From the NCBI GenBank assembly GCA_010909165.1, contig VJWM01000144.1:434001-498000 (forward strand): DNA of 64,000 nucleotides, in the 5' to 3' direction. The translations under genes were made by a program, and so were the position numbers. The notes under the pieces were generated by a model. That model searched no databases, had not been told where the DNA came from, and was given only the letters and a program-made list of their open reading frames with translations. Positions 1 through 10,900 of the stretch are shown in pieces. Every line of letters begins with the position of its first letter. The stretch's first letter is position 1. This stretch comes from Anthoceros angustus. Its lineage: Eukaryota > Streptophyta > Anthocerotopsida > Anthocerotales > Anthocerotaceae.

Positions 1-118
1 GCGCCGGCGGCCGGCGCCATGGGGTGTGCTAGGGGCGCGGCGGCCGGCGCCCATGGGGTGTGCTAGGGAGGCGGCGGCCGGCGCCGAGCATCTTGGGGAG
101 GCGCCGGCCGGCGCCCTC
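1..118. repeat. GC-rich short tandem repeat
   Basis: Three imperfect tandem units of about 35-42 bases, each containing the core GGCGGCCGGCGCC followed in two of them by ATGGGGTGTGCTAGGG. The core is itself self-complementary. The array runs off the left edge, so its full length is unknown. No coding function is supported. Confidence 0.7.
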
Positions 119-1474
119 CTGCACCATCCTACGGTGCATCTGGGTGAAGCTAGGGGGACAAGAAGGGCAGCGGTATCCTATCACCGATGGAAGGTGTGGC
201 CCATTTGCGGGAAGGGTTAAAAGATTTGCATCCATAGGTGGTTGAAGAGTATAAGTGGTGGGAAGCCTTTGTTGGACGGAAGGAGATTGCTATCGTTGTG
301 GAGAATAACATTGGGCTAGTGCTACGTCCTTGGAAGTGGTTTTCACGTGCGAAGTGGATCATACGGCTGACCACTTCAAGTGCGGATGAAGCTTTGCTAG
401 ATGAGGCATTATTGAGGACCTCCACGTGATATGTATTTGGGGCATATCAAAATGCGGGAAGGCAAGCTGCGGAAATGGCACGGATGAATGGGGACATAAC
501 GGAACCGAGAGGGATGTTTACGGCGGTGCGTGCAATACGGACATGCATACGGCCATTACGGATTGGGAGGTCATTGACGTGAAGCTAAACGCACCACGAC
601 CTCACTTTCTTATCCACTAGTATCGGACCGAGCACATAGATGCGTATGAAGGAGATATGCGAGAACACATAGTCCGCCAGAGTGGTAACCCATCCGTCCA
701 ATGCCGAGGAAAAAGGGAATAAGATCCATTACCTAAAAACATACAGGAGGTATTTGTGAATGAAACAGTCATCTGTATTATGGGTTTGTGTTGAGCATAC
801 GGAAACATCTGTATCGGTGGACAAAAAGCGATAAGGGATAAGCTCATGAGTTGCGTGGCTTCATACAACTGCGAGTGAAAGTGTCGCGAAGATAGTGATG
901 ACAATGGAGGAGAAAATTTGGACCAAGTGATGACGATGGATTGAACTCGGGATGAGTGAAATCTCGTTTTCCGGGGTCCCGAGTTAATGTTGTAAGTCCG
1001 GTTCTTGATGTTTACGTGTTAGGAAATACCTGTCGTGGCTTTTGTGGTGTCATAACAAAACCACATTTCCATCCCAAAGCGAGTTCTGATCGTTCTTGCC
1101 CGGCAGAACGGCCTTCCTCACCGCTCCTACTTTGCATTATTTCCCTAGGTTGGAGTTTCATACCACCATTGGCCACAAACATTGCTAGATGGAAAGTAGT
1201 AATTTTTCCGGTGACACCTTTTTCGAGTCGTTTTCCAATGCCTTCAAAACGCTTTAGGGCCCATCAAAACCCCTTCAGAGATTATTTGCGGAAAACCCCT
1301 TCGAGATTATTAACCCCTTCAAAATTATCGTGTTACTGCGGAAGAGAAGTGTTTGTACTTGTTCGCATCAGTAATTGATGGTACTCGCATTGCTTGACCA
1401 AAGTTCTTTGGGTTCGTTTGGTTCACATCCGCTCTCATTTAATTTCACCGATGAATTTCTCGATCTTTTGCTCC
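119..1474. other. No recognisable gene
   Basis: Only short open frames without recognisable domains occur here. The stretch adjoins the decayed retrotransposon and may be more of its interior, but I could not identify reverse transcriptase, integrase or protease motifs in it. Confidence 0.4.
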
Positions 1475-2080
1475 TCATCCACTGGGCATGTCAAGTGTGA
1501 GTTGGAGAAACTTATCACAAGATTCTTGTACTACCTTGTTGGAATATCTTTGAATTGTTGATACAAATCTGCGATGATTCCTTTGGTAGGAACTGCTCCA
1601 AGAAGAGCTGTTTGAGGACCGGCCGAGGAGTACAGGTGGTTCCATGCGAGGTCCACTGTTTTCTCTGGCGCCACCAACGTAGGCATATCCTTCAAGCGAC
1701 ATCACGCAGAATCGGATCTTACGCAAATCGTCTTGTCGGAGGCTGCAAGGTACTTATCGAGTTTGTCCAACCAAATATGCACACTTTGAGCATCTTTGGC
1801 ACTTCAGTCGAGCGTTGTGGTCTTGATTTTTTGGTGTAACTCCTTGTCGAGCTGGGGCTTCGGTTTGAACGGGTATTCTTCTCCCACTTGAGCTTCTCCA
1901 CTCGAGCGACCTCGTTGGCGCTCCCAATGCTCATATCTCATCATCTGCAGACGCCTCACCATTGCTTTGATGTCTTTGTTCTCTTCCTCTCCAGGTTGGA
2001 GTTCTACGATGAGTTTCTTCCTCAGCTCCCCATCCTCTAGGTGGGATTCCTTCTCGGCTAAGGTACGGTGGTGTACCTCC

Positions 2081-2651
2081 GTCCTTCTTCCCTTCCCGTG
2101 TCGAGGCGGGTTGCTCTGCCTTCCATCCACGGTGTGGAGAGGTGTGTTCAGTCCACCGTGGCACGGTCCGGGGTCACCGGTCGAGGTGGAATTGGTGAGC
2201 GTTGGTTGCTCCAGTCGGAGCACACCTCTAGCCTCTCCAATCGGGCTTGGCCTCCCCACCGGACTTGATCCGATCGGCCGCTCTACCTTAGCCGGTGTTG
2301 GTCTTGTCGGGACAAGGATGAGCGCACTGTCGCGGTGTGTTCGACATCAGTCCTTCTTCCCTTCCGTGTCGAGGCGGGTTGCTCTGGCAGTCTTCCATCC
2401 ACGGTGTGGAGAGGTGTGTTCAGTCACGGTGGTGGCGCAGGTGCAGTCACCTCGGCGTCAGGGTGGGGTGGTGGCGCGCTGGGGTGTTGGTTGCTCCAGT
2501 CGGAGCACACCTCTAGGCGCTCCCGAACTCGGCCTCTCGATCGGGCTTGGCCTCCCCACGGACTTGATCCGATCGGCCGCTCTACCTTAGCCGGTGTTGG
2601 TCTTGTCGGGACAAGGATGAGCGCAATTAAATCGCGGTGTGTTCGACCTTT
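2081..2651. repeat. Two long imperfect direct repeats inside the gag region
   Basis: Two units of about 270 and 300 bases start at 2081 and 2350. Each has GTCCTTCTTCCCTTCC near its start, a shared block around GGTTGCTCCAGTCGGAGC and a shared end (GGACAAGGATGAGCGCA). A third partial start appears at about 2652, and CTAGGCGCTCCCGAACTC recurs near 3208. They look like tandem duplications inside the retrotransposon. Confidence 0.7.
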
Positions 2652-3263
2652 GTCCTTTCCTCCATCCTTCGCAAGGTGTCTGTCCGATTCGCTTCACTCC
2701 CGGTTGGCTCACCGACTGTGTTCTGTGCAGGAGGATGGCGTGATTCCGCTGGAGTGCTGTGCTTCCTCGGGCGTCCGCGTCGCCGGCTTACCGGCTCTGA
2801 GGCGTATTCGGCGAGAATTCCTGGAGCGTCCGGTTCGGGGTCCGACCTCCGCAACCGATTCTCGACCTCCTCTCGGGCCAGGAGGCGGCGAGTGTGTTCC
2901 CGGTTCTGGCGCTCCTGGGGAGCCGGCAATTCTGCGAATTCTGGTCACGGTGGTGGCACGCGATGGCCTCCTAAGGAATCACGGAGGTGTTGTTGTACGC
3001 GGCGGCGCACCCTCTTCCCAATTCCTTCGAATGGGTCTTCTTCCTCACTTGCGCTGGAGATTGCTGGTCCCTCTGCCGGGGTCAAGGCGCGGTTGTCCAT
3101 GCTGCCTTTCCAGGAGAGATTTCCAAGACTTCTCCTGGTTTCTGCCCTCCTCCCGGTTGGTCCGTTCTCTGTCGCTGGTGATGGTTGCTGTGAAGCTGCT
3201 ACCACCTCTAGGCGCTCCCGAACTCGGCCTCTCGATCCTCGATCTAAGGGTGGCTAGCTTAGT

Positions 3264-3276
3264 GGCTCTGATACCA
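3264..3276 (-). promoter_or_regulatory. Retrotransposon primer-binding site (initiator Met tRNA type)
   Basis: The minus strand reads TGGTATCAGAGCC, the usual plant primer-binding site complementary to the 3' end of initiator methionine tRNA. It lies four bases inside the proposed LTR end, which fixes the orientation of the element. Confidence 0.75.
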
Positions 3277-3280
3277 AAGA

Positions 3281-3506
3281 TGTTACGGGGCAACTCTGAG
3301 TTCCAGCTTCAGGAAAATGGACGTTTTCTTCATGTTCAGATTCGCTATAAATACATGTGTGCAGGCAATGCCAAGAAGGCTGAGCCTGCCCGCCTAACTA
3401 CCCTACTTCTTGGGATTCTACTGGTATAACAGTTTTTAGTTATCCGGATATCCTATATAGTGGCATTTATCTATTTAATTAGTATCTATTTAATTATTTC
3501 GTATCA
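3281..3506 (-). repeat. Putative 5' LTR (about 226 bp)
   Basis: The right-hand end on the minus strand begins TGATAC and the end next to the primer-binding site finishes GTAACA, giving TG...CA ends with imperfect terminal repeats. A TATA-like run (CTATAAATA) lies inside. The second LTR was not found in the window, so the outer boundary is inferred. Confidence 0.5.
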
Positions 3507-4183
3507 GCTGGGTATTTGCTAAAATCATGAGTGTTTCGTAGGGTTCTTGCTACCTGTTTCGTGGTAGCTTCGGTTCCTCGGCGGATGACTTGAGTGGCCG
3601 GCTCGTCATCACGTTTCAGGCGAGTTCCTCCAAATGTAGGGAAAATACATGCGAGCTGACATGTTTTGCAAATGACCTGTCACATTTTAATGCTATTCCA
3701 TTTCACAAGCATTGATTTTTAGGAAAGTGTGGAATAAGTTGGAGACTTGTTTTGATATCACAACGAACATTGAAAGATGCAATCAAATATGCAAAGTGTT
3801 CTTAAAAGATTCTCATAAGTGCTAAAAGGCAATTCATGCAATGTCAGGCCAAGGAAGACATGAAAAAATGCAAGTTCTTTGGCTTGTGGTCTCGTATCAT
3901 GGTGTTATGCTCTTAGTCTTCACATTCACATGTAGCCTTGGACTCATATCATAGTAGTAGGGCATTAGTTCTTCACATACATATGCTACTAGCGCCTTGC
4001 TATCCAAAATGAAAACATCGAACTGGTTTCCTATCTCTTTTTTTTATATAAAGTCTCTACATCCCCCCATTGGTTTCTATCTTTAAGTAGAGTGAAGTAA
4101 AACGAGTAGAGAAATAAAAGTATATAAGAACATCGAGATTAAGTATCCTGAGCTGAGATTAAGTATCCTGAGCTTAGATCGGT
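3507..4183. other. AT-rich intergenic, no gene seen
   Basis: No open frame with recognisable content. Short simple-sequence runs such as a T8 tract near 4038 are present. Confidence 0.5.
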
Positions 4184-4267
4184 ACTTAGATAGGGTGCCT
4201 AAAGGGAGTGGATGCCCTTGGTGCAACTTAGATAGGGTGCCTAAAGGGAGTGGATGCCCTTGGTGCA
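4184..4267. repeat. Perfect 42-bp tandem duplication
   Basis: The unit starting ACTTAGATAGGGTGCCTAAA and ending GGTGCA occurs twice back to back (4184-4225 and 4226-4267). Just upstream TAAGTATCCTGAGCT is also duplicated. The neighbouring sequence to about 4300 is related in inverse orientation to 18210-18270, so this belongs to a dispersed repeat. Confidence 0.85.
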
Positions 4268-4650
4268 AGTAGCTTAGACACACCATGGTACAAGTCCCAT
4301 GACAGAAATCCATTCTTAGTGGACTTAAATAAAAGTCTTCTTCTTCTTGCAATTTGAAGGAAACATACCCATCTTTACTATAAGCACATAAATACATATT
4401 ATTTTTTAGCAAGAATACAAACCATGGAATGAAACATAAACATCCTTACGTATGTGTTTTTCAATCCAGCATATCTTACTATCAAGGAGTATTATAACTA
4501 AATCCATCCTAGAAATAGACTTCAGTGTTCTCATATTTCTACGAAGTCTTCACAGCCAAAGGTCATGTAAGCTTGTCTCATAATTTTGCAGTTTGTAACT
4601 TTCTTTCTGGTGGAACATAATCGGGTGTGAGTAGTGTGACAGGTTGAATC

Positions 4651-5671
4651 TTATTGTACAATGCAGCCTTGGGTTGTTGAACCCAGCAAGGGCTTTCTAG
4701 GAATGCGGGCCCCGGCAGGCAATTCACGTCCTTCCCATGGGTCATTGATCACCTCAGCAACAAACCTGGATGGTTAGGTCAGCACTACTATTATCTTCCT
4801 GCAGCTGCTCTGAAGGGCAGGAAAATGAAGCTGAGCTGTGAATGTGAAGTGAGCTTTGGCTTAAGCACGCAGCCAAGGCTTACTTACAGTTTGACTGGCT
4901 TGACAGGCTTGTAATTTCTCACTTTGACCAGTTGCATCTTATCCAACACTGGGAAAGAGTGCTGCTTGAGCCTCCCGAAGACGGTGTGCTTGCCATCTAG
5001 ATGCTGGCTCTGGAACAGAAGTCAAGGACAAGGGTGAAGGGCCCAAGGTGCTGGAACGCTAGAACGGTGCAGGGTCTGAATTATCATTGGGACTAACTTA
5101 CAGGCCGCCAGATTATGAAGAACTGCGAAGAATTTGTGTTTCTTCCAAAGTTGGCCATGGAAACCATTCCCTTCTTGTTGTGGCTGAGTTTTGCAGACAT
5201 TTCATCTTCAAACACGCGACCATAGATGGATTCCCCACCTTTTCCAGTCCCTAGACGGATGCCGTAAATTAAAATGACTAAGTATAGCAAGGATTGTTCC
5301 ACATTCCAACAAGAGCACATGGTAGTGACACCTACCTGAAGGATCACCACATTGGCACATGAAGTTCGGGATGATTCTCTGTCGGACAGATGAACACGGG
5401 TTACGAAATTGTGAAGGAGACCTCTTGCACTTTCTCAGTCAGAGTGAACCGAAGGCTGAATCTCTGTTACATGAAACGTGATGCCATCGTAGTAGCCTGC
5501 CTTGCAAAGCTCGATGAAGTTTCTGCAAGTTCTGCACAATCCGAGGGAGGTTAAGCGCGGATCGCTGCAAAGCAGAAATTGTGCGAGTGCAGCTGCAACC
5601 TACCGTGGAGCATCCCGCACAAACAGCTCAATCTCAAGGCTGCCGTGCGAGCAAGACAACGCCACAGACAT
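4651..5671 (-). CDS. Cyclophilin-type peptidyl-prolyl isomerase, 6 exons, 185 aa
   Basis: Model: complement of 4651-4765, 4888-5009, 5102-5250, 5336-5378, 5471-5531 and 5604-5671; every junction has GT-AG and keeps frame. Cyclophilins isomerise Xaa-Pro bonds. Family landmarks in order are HRIIPNFM (with the catalytic Arg), [37 protein letters not shown] (active-site Gln) and [11 protein letters not shown]. The N-terminus MSV-L resembles the small PPIL3/CYP18 group of nuclear or cytosolic single-domain cyclophilins. The Trp of the classical cyclosporin pocket is replaced by His (SQHLDGKH), as in several PPIL proteins. The C-terminal third departs from the family: after the FGRL strand come a Lys/Val-rich stretch and the tail [17 protein letters not shown]. 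The gene is head-to-head with the CIA30 gene. Assignment to the fold is firm; the subgroup is uncertain. Confidence 0.88.
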
Positions 5672-6100
5672 GAGTGGCAGGATTAGGGTGTCGCAATGGA
5701 ATGGAATCCAAGCATCACCACATGGAAGAGAATTCCGAGGACGGGCACGCGCAGGGACCTTGCTAGGCACCTGCTGGGAACCTGCTAGGAAGCTGCTGGG
5801 CACACAGTGAAGGGAGAAGCCGGATACCGGAGCGATGAAGAGGGCTCCACAGGCTTCGGTGGCTATATGACTCGACCTGTCGTTCCCCTGCCCGCCAACA
5901 GGCAGTTTGCGGCACTTGGGCAACGGTTTTTCCTCCACCTCAACCTCCAACCCTTAGACTCCGCAGATCACTGGTTAACAATACCATCTTCTGCACTGGC
6001 TACGGCCTCGGGACTTTGTTACAGCAAACTGTAACAGGAAACACAGAAAACCCTGAAGGCAGAAGGCAGAACACAGAAACAGGACTGTTGAAGTGAAGAA
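5672..6100. promoter_or_regulatory. Divergent intergenic region between cyclophilin and CIA30 genes
   Basis: The 429 bases separate two opposite start codons and must hold both 5' leaders and both promoters. An open frame upstream of the cyclophilin start is probably untranslated leader. I cannot place a TATA box with confidence. Confidence 0.5.
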
Positions 6101-7360
6101 ATGTCTCGGTCTCTGACCATGTTTCGAAACCTGTTGCAAGCGTCTGTTACCGCCACTCGGCGAGGTGCGATGGAATTGTTTTGCAGATCATGGTTCCGGA
6201 CAGGTCAGTCCATTGAACTGATGGCTTCTGATTTTGCAGCTCTGCAATGGAATTTGAAAGGCATGGCACCTCCATCGGAACAGGTTCTCTTTACATTTGC
6301 GTCTGCAGAGGATTTCCAGCTCTGGGATCTGTATGCAGACTCCAAGCACGGTGGTGAGCTTCGAAGAGGGGTATTGGTTGGCATGCTGTTGGAACACTCC
6401 TTGGGCTTGTTGGGTGGCTGTTTGTTTGACAGATGCATTCTTGTCAGCAGGATTAACGTCTGCCTCCCTAGAGCCGAGTATCGACGGGACGGAGACAGGC
6501 AAGTGGGCTTGCAAGAGTTGTTGCAGGGCTAGGGTTCAGGGTTTAGCAGGGGTCACACCTGATCAACCGTGTGCTTGGAGTTTGCGTGGTTTTGTAGGTC
6601 TGACATGTCGGAATTCTTCAGGTGTTCTGGCTGGATGGTTGTCCGTGGACTTGGCTGAGAATGCGGATCCAAGGATTAAGCGCAGTGGGTTTGCTGGCAT
6701 TCGGACCCCAGAGGTTCTTGCTTGGGATTGGCTGAGATCTAGGAATTTTTGCATGTTCACACATTATGGATTCCTGACGAGTGCGTACCTGTGTGTCTGG
6801 TCAGGGGGAGGGAAAGATCGAGATAGATCTTGAACCATTCGACACACTTGCTTTTCGGGTGAAGGGTGATGGCCGTTGCTATCTTTCTAGTGTAAGGGAG
6901 GCCATTTGGACTGACTTTGCAGTTTTGCTTGCTCAAAGTCTTTCGAGTTGTCGTAGAATTTGAAAGCCTCTTCGTGATCCAGATAAGGACGGACAATTGG
7001 GTTGGAGGACCTTCTGAAGAAGCTGGCAATACATGGCAAGCCTTCCTCTTTGCCCCGAAGGATGAATGGCATGAAGTGAAGGTAACTGAGTACACATGCT
7101 TACAGTGATCACGATAGCACGTCGAGAAGGCATGCTTATGTTTCCACACGCTTTGCAATGTGAAACAGATTCCTCTTTCCCGTTATCTGCCTACTTGGAG
7201 GGGAAAAGTTATTGATCAACAGACTGCTGAGATGAATCCTGCCCGTGTAATGGGACTGGGCCTAGCAGTGGCAGCTGAAGGGGGCCTCAGTGGAGCTTTG
7301 CGAGGACCTGGTCCATTCAGGCTTCAAATCGATTGGATCAAAGCCTTGCGAACTCCTTGA
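6101..7360 (+). CDS. CIA30-domain protein (complex I intermediate-associated), 6 exons, 264 aa
   Basis: Model: 6101-6353, 6451-6498, 6598-6713, 6805-6891, 6983-7081 and 7169-7360; the frame is continuous and the total is 795 bases. CIA30/NDUFAF1 proteins help assemble the mitochondrial NADH dehydrogenase membrane arm. The N-terminal 25 residues are rich in Arg, Ser and Thr and lack acidic residues, like a mitochondrial presequence (inference). Domain landmarks are [88 protein letters not shown] and [13 protein letters not shown] at the end. Intron 2 uses a GC donor (AG then GCAAGT), the normal context for GC-AG introns. The length fits plant homologues. Tail-to-tail with NOT3. Confidence 0.9.
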
Positions 7361-7960
7361 ATGCAGCGTCATACGAAGTACTCCAAGGAGCTGCTCTAAC
7401 GAGGGATGATTGTAAGCACAGGCGTAGCCAGGACCCTAAATGCTGCTTGCATAAAGGCAAGGTCTACCAGCTGAACCAGCTGCCATGGCGTTTCTGAAGG
7501 TGCCAGGGACGTGTGTCCGAGGGAAGGAAGGGTGAGAAGAAGAACGGCCATAACCTGATCGTCCAGGATCAGTATGGATCCGAGCGGCTTGCCGGTCCAG
7601 AGGTGAAGCATTGACGTAGACCCCTTCCCTGGACACCTGCGTGCAAAGAGAACTTTTGACGCTCCCCTAAGCGTAAGATTTCAACCTATGGTGGAGAAAG
7701 TGGATCCTCCCTGTATTTATTCAATGGAATAAACCCACTGAGGATCGAAGTCTCCAATTGAGACAAGGGAAAAGCGGTGCTCTCTCAACTGTACATGCTG
7801 GAGCCTGAATGGTTGTGGGATCGATGAGCGAAGGATAAGAATGAGAAAATTGCTGGAAATATACAAGCCTCACCTCCCTGTTGGTAAGTGAGATTCACTT
7901 TCATTTCAGGAAGTCTAGGCCGATTCGCCAAGCACCCTCCTCAACCGACTACCGGCTATG
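7361..7960. other. Convergent intergenic region (3' flanks of CIA30 and NOT3)
   Basis: Six hundred bases between two stop codons on opposite strands. Short open frames on the minus strand (7396-7636) have no family features. Presumably 3' untranslated regions and polyadenylation signals of both genes. Confidence 0.5.
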
Positions 7961-10900
7961 CTACAACAGCTCATCTTCAAGGTAGCTGTATTCGAAGGTG
8001 AACTCGGTCTTGATTCTTTGACACCTGCATGGCGAGAGAGGTTGAACATCGATTGTACATCAAAGCCCTTGTGGAATCTATATCAAAGAGAGCGCATGCG
8101 TACCATCCTTGATTGTTGTCCCCCTGCGTAATGTTGAAGTCAAAGTAAACATACGTGCCCTGCTCAAACTCATCAGTCGTGACCTTCGGCTCCTCGTGCC
8201 GCTGGAACCAGGTGTTGTACTTTTTGTGATATCTCCAAGACTGTTTCTTCAACTCTCGTGCAGCCAGATATTGTTGATACGTTTCCTGAAAGTAGCTAAA
8301 CTGTGTCAGATGAAGCAACGAAAATAATTTCTCGAAGGACGATTCAATTGTGGCAAAACAATCACCTGCTGATAGTAGAATGCAAAAAAGAGCACGTCAC
8401 AATCCAGCCGCTCCCACAGAGCAGGATTTTCAAGAATAGGAGCCGGGGCTTGAGGATAACTCGCAGGGGTGTTTGCTCGATTTCTCTGAAAATCCATAGG
8501 TCTCCAGACGTCAGACTGCAAGCACATGCATAATCCGACAGGTATAATACCCTACATTAGGGTTTCCGGGGATGAGATGCACATACCGGAACATAAGTCC
8601 TGGGTCGTTCTGAATCTCGTGGCTGAGGAATATTCCGATAAGCAGTCTCAAGCATTTGGAGAGTGTAGATCTGCTCATTACCCACAGAGTTGCCAAGATT
8701 GTCCCCAATAGCGCCTAGATCTTGTGACCGTCGGCCAATAACTCCTGGCCCTGTCGTTGACGATTGTGCAGGTTGCACAGGCTGGCCCGGAGTGAAATCC
8801 ACATCCCTTGAAAGCTGACTGAGTTCTGCCAATGTTCCGGGCCCACTAATCTGCAGACACCATACTTAGTTGATCTGCTCATATAGTATGCAGGAAACCA
8901 ACCAACCATTTCAGATTGCAAACAGAATGGAGCTCACCGATACATTAAAAGTATCTGAATTCTTCAAGTCCTCCTCACTCAGAGAAACACTTCTTCCAAA
9001 CGAAGCATTGATTGTGGCCACATCACTGTTCACATCATCGCCAGGTTCTTGTTGTTGCCCACCTTGTGATTGTTGCTCAGAAAGTCTGCTCAAGTCTGTT
9101 AGGCAAAAACCATGGTCAGTACCCATTTAGCACTTGCTCACAAGCATTAATGAAATGGATGCCCATGGGTATAAGTTGGCACCGTTTTCTTTTGCGGAGG
9201 TGGTGTTTCCAAGGGATAGCTGCTGCAACTGTTGCAAGGCATTGGCTTGAACGGTTGACAGCTGCTGTGCATGTTGTGCAAGCTGTTTCTGTGGTCCTTG
9301 TGACACGGAGGCTGCTGACGATTGTGAAGGTTGTACACTGATGGGCAGTCCACTTTGCTGCTGCTGCTGCAAAGCAGCTGCTTGGGCTGCAAGAGAATTT
9401 CCCTGTTGATGCTGTAACAGTTGAAACTGAAAACTACTACGTCAGTCTGGCATCTAAGGATCCAACCTGAAACACAACAAACGGTTGCAGCATGGCCCTT
9501 ATTCGACAGCATCTCTCTAGGCAGTGAGCTCACCTGTAGCAGATGTTGCTGAGTAGACAGCTTGTTCTGGCCAACATTGGTAAACTGCGAAAGCTGCTGC
9601 TGCACAGCACCTGCAGCCAGGCCCTGCTGATTAACATGGTGGAAACGCTGTACATATTCCTGCTTTTGATCTGGTGCAATTTTAGTGCGAGAAGGAAACT
9701 GGCCCTGCACCTGAGAAACGAAAGACAAATGATTGACGTTAAGTGGATTTTCCGGTGATGAACAACTGGGGGATGGGAGACAAATCAAACAATCCTAGTC
9801 GAGAACTAAGCAGGTAGATTTTCAGGCTGGTCATGCGCACCCAACAACCCGGGACAAAGACACTGCAGACTTACTGCTTCCGGTTGATTCTGAAAAGGGT
9901 TCTGCCTCCAAGTGGAGTTAGCATAGTTCAACCTGCTAGCACCAAGTGCCCCATCACTGACAGAAACTCCATCCCCAGTTGCACTTGTGTCGGCAAGTTT
10001 TTGGCCCGGTTGCACAAAGGCCCTATTTTGGCCAGCAGCAGCCAGTTGCTGTGAGAGCCCGCCAACAAATCTCTCCTCCCCTGTTTTCTTACCAAGATCC
10101 GAACCTAGGGGACCCGAACCCATAGTACTATTCAACCCAACTGTGGCATTGGCATTGGGTGCAGTACTGCTCAGTGTCAAGGGAGGCATGGATACAAGAG
10201 GGCCGGAGCCAGCAGCCCGGACTGGCCTGTTTAGTCCAACGTCACCTGAGCCAGGGCCAATTCTTCTGTCAGCTGAGAATGTCCTGTCTTCCTCTTTTTG
10301 CTTAGAAGTGCCAGTAACAGGGGATTGCATTCCGGCTGGTTTGGAACCTCTACCAGAACTTAAACCTGTTTGGAAGGCTGCATTTGGGACACGATTTAGA
10401 ATGGAGGTTGGAGTGGTTGGATTGGAACCAAGTCCTGCAGAGCCAATCACTAGCCCTGGTAGACTTAAGGTTTGCGGAGATGTCGCCGCTTGGCTCATGA
10501 GAGAAGGGGGTGTCTGTGTTCCAGAATCCTCGGGAACAGAAACCTCATCAGGGAGTTGAACTGCAGGGGGTAGCTGAACAATTTGAACACCAGATGCTCC
10601 AGCTCCCAGCTGCACCAAAGAACGCAGAGCATTACTTCACACCTTCCATGGTACAAATGAGCAGATACAAAGCACTACCATTTTAGAAACGACAGCAACT
10701 CACCAGCTGCTGAGCTGGTGACGACATGGTGGTCTTCACCCCGTTTGGAGACAGACCACCTGTACCAGCCTGCAGGCAAATCCCAGGGTACTCAATGGTG
10801 AGCACAATTCACATGCATCAATGCCCTATTGACTTCCGAGAAGGCAGAACATGTACCTTGTCCTTGCCAGGCCCAGGAGGAATGACAATGTTGATTGCAT

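Larger units (their letters stand above)
1475..3506 (-). mobile_element. Decayed LTR retrotransposon: 5' LTR, PBS, gag fragment
   Basis: On the minus strand the order is LTR (3506-3281), a primer-binding site (3276-3264) and a broken gag-like reading region (about 2260-1475). The translated minus strand, read across frames, gives a gag-like stretch including KLDKYLAASDK and WNHLYSSAGPQTALLGAV, with stops and frame changes, so the gag is dead. No pol motifs were found. Internal direct repeats (2081-2651) interrupt the 5' part of gag. The primer-binding site is seen directly; assigning the protein to gag rests on its position and general character, and the superfamily (Copia or Gypsy) cannot be told. 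Confidence 0.6.

Noticed and set aside
1967-3429. Long plus-strand frames (207, 364 and 206 codons) near 2-3.4 kb
   Set aside because: Built of repeated Ser/Arg-rich words from the direct repeats, antisense to the gag-like region; the primer-binding site sets the element on the minus strand.
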